This document shows positions 49,981-51,349 of a stretch of 51,349 bases of DNA, in pieces (position 1 is the first letter of the stretch; the number at the start of each line of letters is the position of its first letter). The position numbers and the translations under genes are program-made. Origin of the DNA: CAMAVH01 sp035714115 (GTDB lineage Bacteria > Pseudomonadota > Alphaproteobacteria > SMXQ01); the NCBI GenBank assembly GCA_035714115.1, contig DASTMO010000049.1, positions 1 through 51,349 of the forward strand. Reading direction: 5' to 3'. The notes under the pieces are model-generated. The model had not been told where the DNA came from. It saw only the letters and a program-made list of their open reading frames with translations, and searched no databases.

Positions 49981-50865
49981 ATGGAGGACGCATCTTCCAC
50001 CTTCGCGCCGCTGCGCGCGCGCCTGGTTCGCATCGCTTATCGGATGCTGGGTTCGGTCGCGGAGGCGGAGGATGTCGTGCAGGACGCTTACATCCGCTGG
50101 CACCAGACGGATCGCGCCGCCGTGCGCGATCCGGGCGCTTTTCTGTCGCGCACGGTGACGCGGCTTTGCCTCGACCAGCTCAAATCGGCGCGGGCCAAGC
50201 GCGAAACCTACATCGGCCCCTGGCTTCCCGAGCCCATCGTCGAGTTGGAAGAGGACAATCGCGACGAAGTGACGCTCACGCTGATGATGGCGCTCGAGCG
50301 CCTGTCGCCGCTGGAACGCGCCGCCTTCCTGCTGCATGACGTCTTCGGCATGAGCTTCGACGATGTCGCCAAGGCGATCGAGCGCGATCCGGCGGCCTGC
50401 CGCCAACTCGCGGCCCGCGCGCGCCAGCATGTGCACGAGGCGCGCCCGCGCTTTCCGGTCAGCAAGGAACGCGGCCAGGATATCGCGGCGGCGTTCTTCA
50501 CCGCGTCGAACCACGGCGATCTCGGCGCGCTGCGCCAACTGCTGGCGGCGGACGTGATCGCCTATACCGACGGCGGCGGCAAGGCTGCGGCGGCGCGCAA
50601 TCCGCTCTATGGCGCGGACAAGGTGTCGCGCTTCTTCGCCGGCCTGGCGCGCAAGCATGACGGCGAGGCCTTCACCGGCCGGCCCGTGCCCTGCCGCGTC
50701 GATGGCCTGCCCGGCATCATGCTGGTCGACGAGCAGGGCCGCGCGGTGCAGACCATGGCCGTCGAGGTCGAGGACGGCCGCATCGTGGCGCTCTACATCA
50801 CGCGCAATCCCGATAAGCTGGCGCGCATTCCGACTATGGCTTTGGAGCGGCGGTTCCCCCAGTAA
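49981..50865 (+). CDS. ECF41-group RNA polymerase sigma factor
   Basis: A 294-residue sigma factor with region 2 (AYRMLGSVAEAEDVVQDAYIRW), region 4 (LSPLERAAFLLHDVFGMSFDDVA) and a fused C-terminal SnoaL-like domain from about residue 165. The two hallmark motifs of ECF41, DGGGK (197-201) and NPDKL (276-280), are both present. No anti-sigma gene is needed in this group, because the fused domain controls activity. The ATG follows the AhpD stop codon directly. It should activate its own operon through the promoter at 49447-49473. Confidence 0.95.
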   Translation: MEDASSTFAPLRARLVRIAYRMLGSVAEAEDVVQDAYIRWHQTDRAAVRDPGAFLSRTVTRLCLDQLKSARAKRETYIGPWLPEPIVELEEDNRDEVTLTLMMALERLSPLERAAFLLHDVFGMSFDDVAKAIERDPAACRQLAARARQHVHEARPRFPVSKERGQDIAAAFFTASNHGDLGALRQLLAADVIAYTDGGGKAAAARNPLYGADKVSRFFAGLARKHDGEAFTGRPVPCRVDGLPGIMLVDEQGRAVQTMAVEVEDGRIVALYITRNPDKLARIPTMALERRFPQ

Positions 50866-51002
50866 GCGACGGATTTGACTAAAAATCCAGCCATTTACCG
50901 ACTTTTAGGAGGCGCGACGGAAAATCCGCGGCAGGCCGTATAATCGACATCGGCCCTCGCGAGGGCCGCCGGGGACCTTCGCAACGACACCGGAATCAGC
51001 CG

Positions 51003-51349
51003 ATGCCAGCCGCCGCCAACATCGTCTCGCCTGCCGCCCGTTCGTTCTTGCTCGCCTTGCCGATTCTCGGCGCGAGCTTTTCCGCAGCCCATGCGCTCGA
51101 CGCTGCCGACGCGCGCCATCTGCTGGCCCGCACCGGCTTCGGCGCGACCATGGAAGACGCCGCCGCGCTCGCGCCGCTGACGCGCGAGCAAGCCGTGCGC
51201 AAGATCCTCGACGGCGCGCGCACGACCGCCGTAACCCCCGGACCCGAATTCCTCAATGCCAAGGAGCCGGCCTTTCCCGCCCTCGGCCAGTTGAACGCCG
51301 AGAACCGTAAGGCGCAGCAGGACAAGACCAACCGCCATGTCCAGGAGCT
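51003..51349 (+). CDS. DUF1800 family protein (N-terminal part only)
   Basis: The first 115 residues are seen before the window ends. A signal-like start (ARSFLLALPILGASFSAAHA) is followed by the DUF1800 opening ALDAADARHLLARTGFGATM. Members are exported proteins of unknown function, usually encoded beside a DUF1501 (twin-arginine) gene, which would lie beyond the window. A TATAAT lies at 50939-50944 without a good -35 box. The ribosome-binding site is weak. Confidence 0.82.
   Translation, partial: MPAAANIVSPAARSFLLALPILGASFSAAHALDAADARHLLARTGFGATMEDAAALAPLTREQAVRKILDGARTTAVTPGPEFLNAKEPAFPALGQLNAENRKAQQDKTNRHVQE

Noticed and set aside
50939..50944. TATAAT as promoter of the DUF1800 gene
   Set aside because: No acceptable -35 box lies 15-19 bases upstream, so it is mentioned only within the gene entry.

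Overview
The window reads as a GC-rich chromosome segment of an alphaproteobacterium, most likely of the order Hyphomicrobiales (Rhizobiales). The grounds are dense, compact operons, many orphan tricarboxylate-type binding proteins, an alphaproteobacterial-style NikR, and three promoter candidates of the alphaproteobacterial general-stress sigma factor type (GGAAC-N16/17-CGTT). The genus cannot be fixed from sequence alone. I see no rRNA, tRNA, insertion sequence, prophage or CRISPR array. The first gene (hybrid histidine kinase) and the last (DUF1800 protein) run off the window.

Layout. 1-3.8 kb: a double-PAS hybrid histidine kinase and a translationally coupled ATP-grasp/zinc-peptidase pair. 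3.9-11.0 kb: three orphan Bug/TctC-type binding proteins, a bicupin, a small VOC protein, and a cupin followed by a 2-oxoglutarate-type oxygenase. 11.1-16.6 kb: a ferric-reductase-like membrane protein, a chemoreceptor coupled to a BLUF blue-light protein, NikR, a GAF histidine kinase and a small exported Gln/Arg-rich protein. 16.7-28.2 kb: a probable aromatic-acid catabolic region with a UbiD-type decarboxylase, a MarR regulator, a TauE/SafE transporter, an FAD reductase, a ThDP enzyme, and then one tight operon of Rieske ferredoxin, two carboxymuconolactone-decarboxylase-like proteins, an ornithine-cyclodeaminase/mu-crystallin protein, a gentisate-dioxygenase-like bicupin and a DapA-like aldolase. 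28.4-30.9 kb: two tandem REC-EAL proteins. 31.0-36.0 kb: ring-hydroxylating oxygenase beta and alpha subunits, divergent from a TAXI-TRAP transporter. 36.0-43.6 kb: heme A synthase, divergent from a three-gene redox operon. 43.6-51.3 kb: a LysR/MFS pair, a TerB-like protein, a DinG/XPD-type helicase, an AhpD/ECF41 sigma pair and the DUF1800 gene.

How they work together. The oxygenase subunits, ferredoxin, FAD reductase, bicupin, aldolase, UbiD and TRAP genes look like a dispersed pathway for importing and opening an aromatic (possibly nitrogenous or sulfonated) acid. A shared TTAGAYATC-type motif sits before the ferredoxin and between the oxygenase and the TRAP genes, which supports one regulon. 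The most unusual unit is 37.3-43.6 kb. It holds a siroheme nitrite/sulfite reductase with a complete cysteine quartet in both halves, a 1171-residue flavoprotein that joins GltD/NfnB-like and PyrK/NfnA-like modules in one chain, and a group III truncated hemoglobin. It has its own promoter and an upstream palindrome, and may be a self-contained NAD(P)H-driven nitrite, sulfite or NO-handling system. Other strong signals are the chemoreceptor-BLUF pair and a textbook ECF41 promoter (TGTCACA-N16-CGTC) before the AhpD/ECF41 operon.
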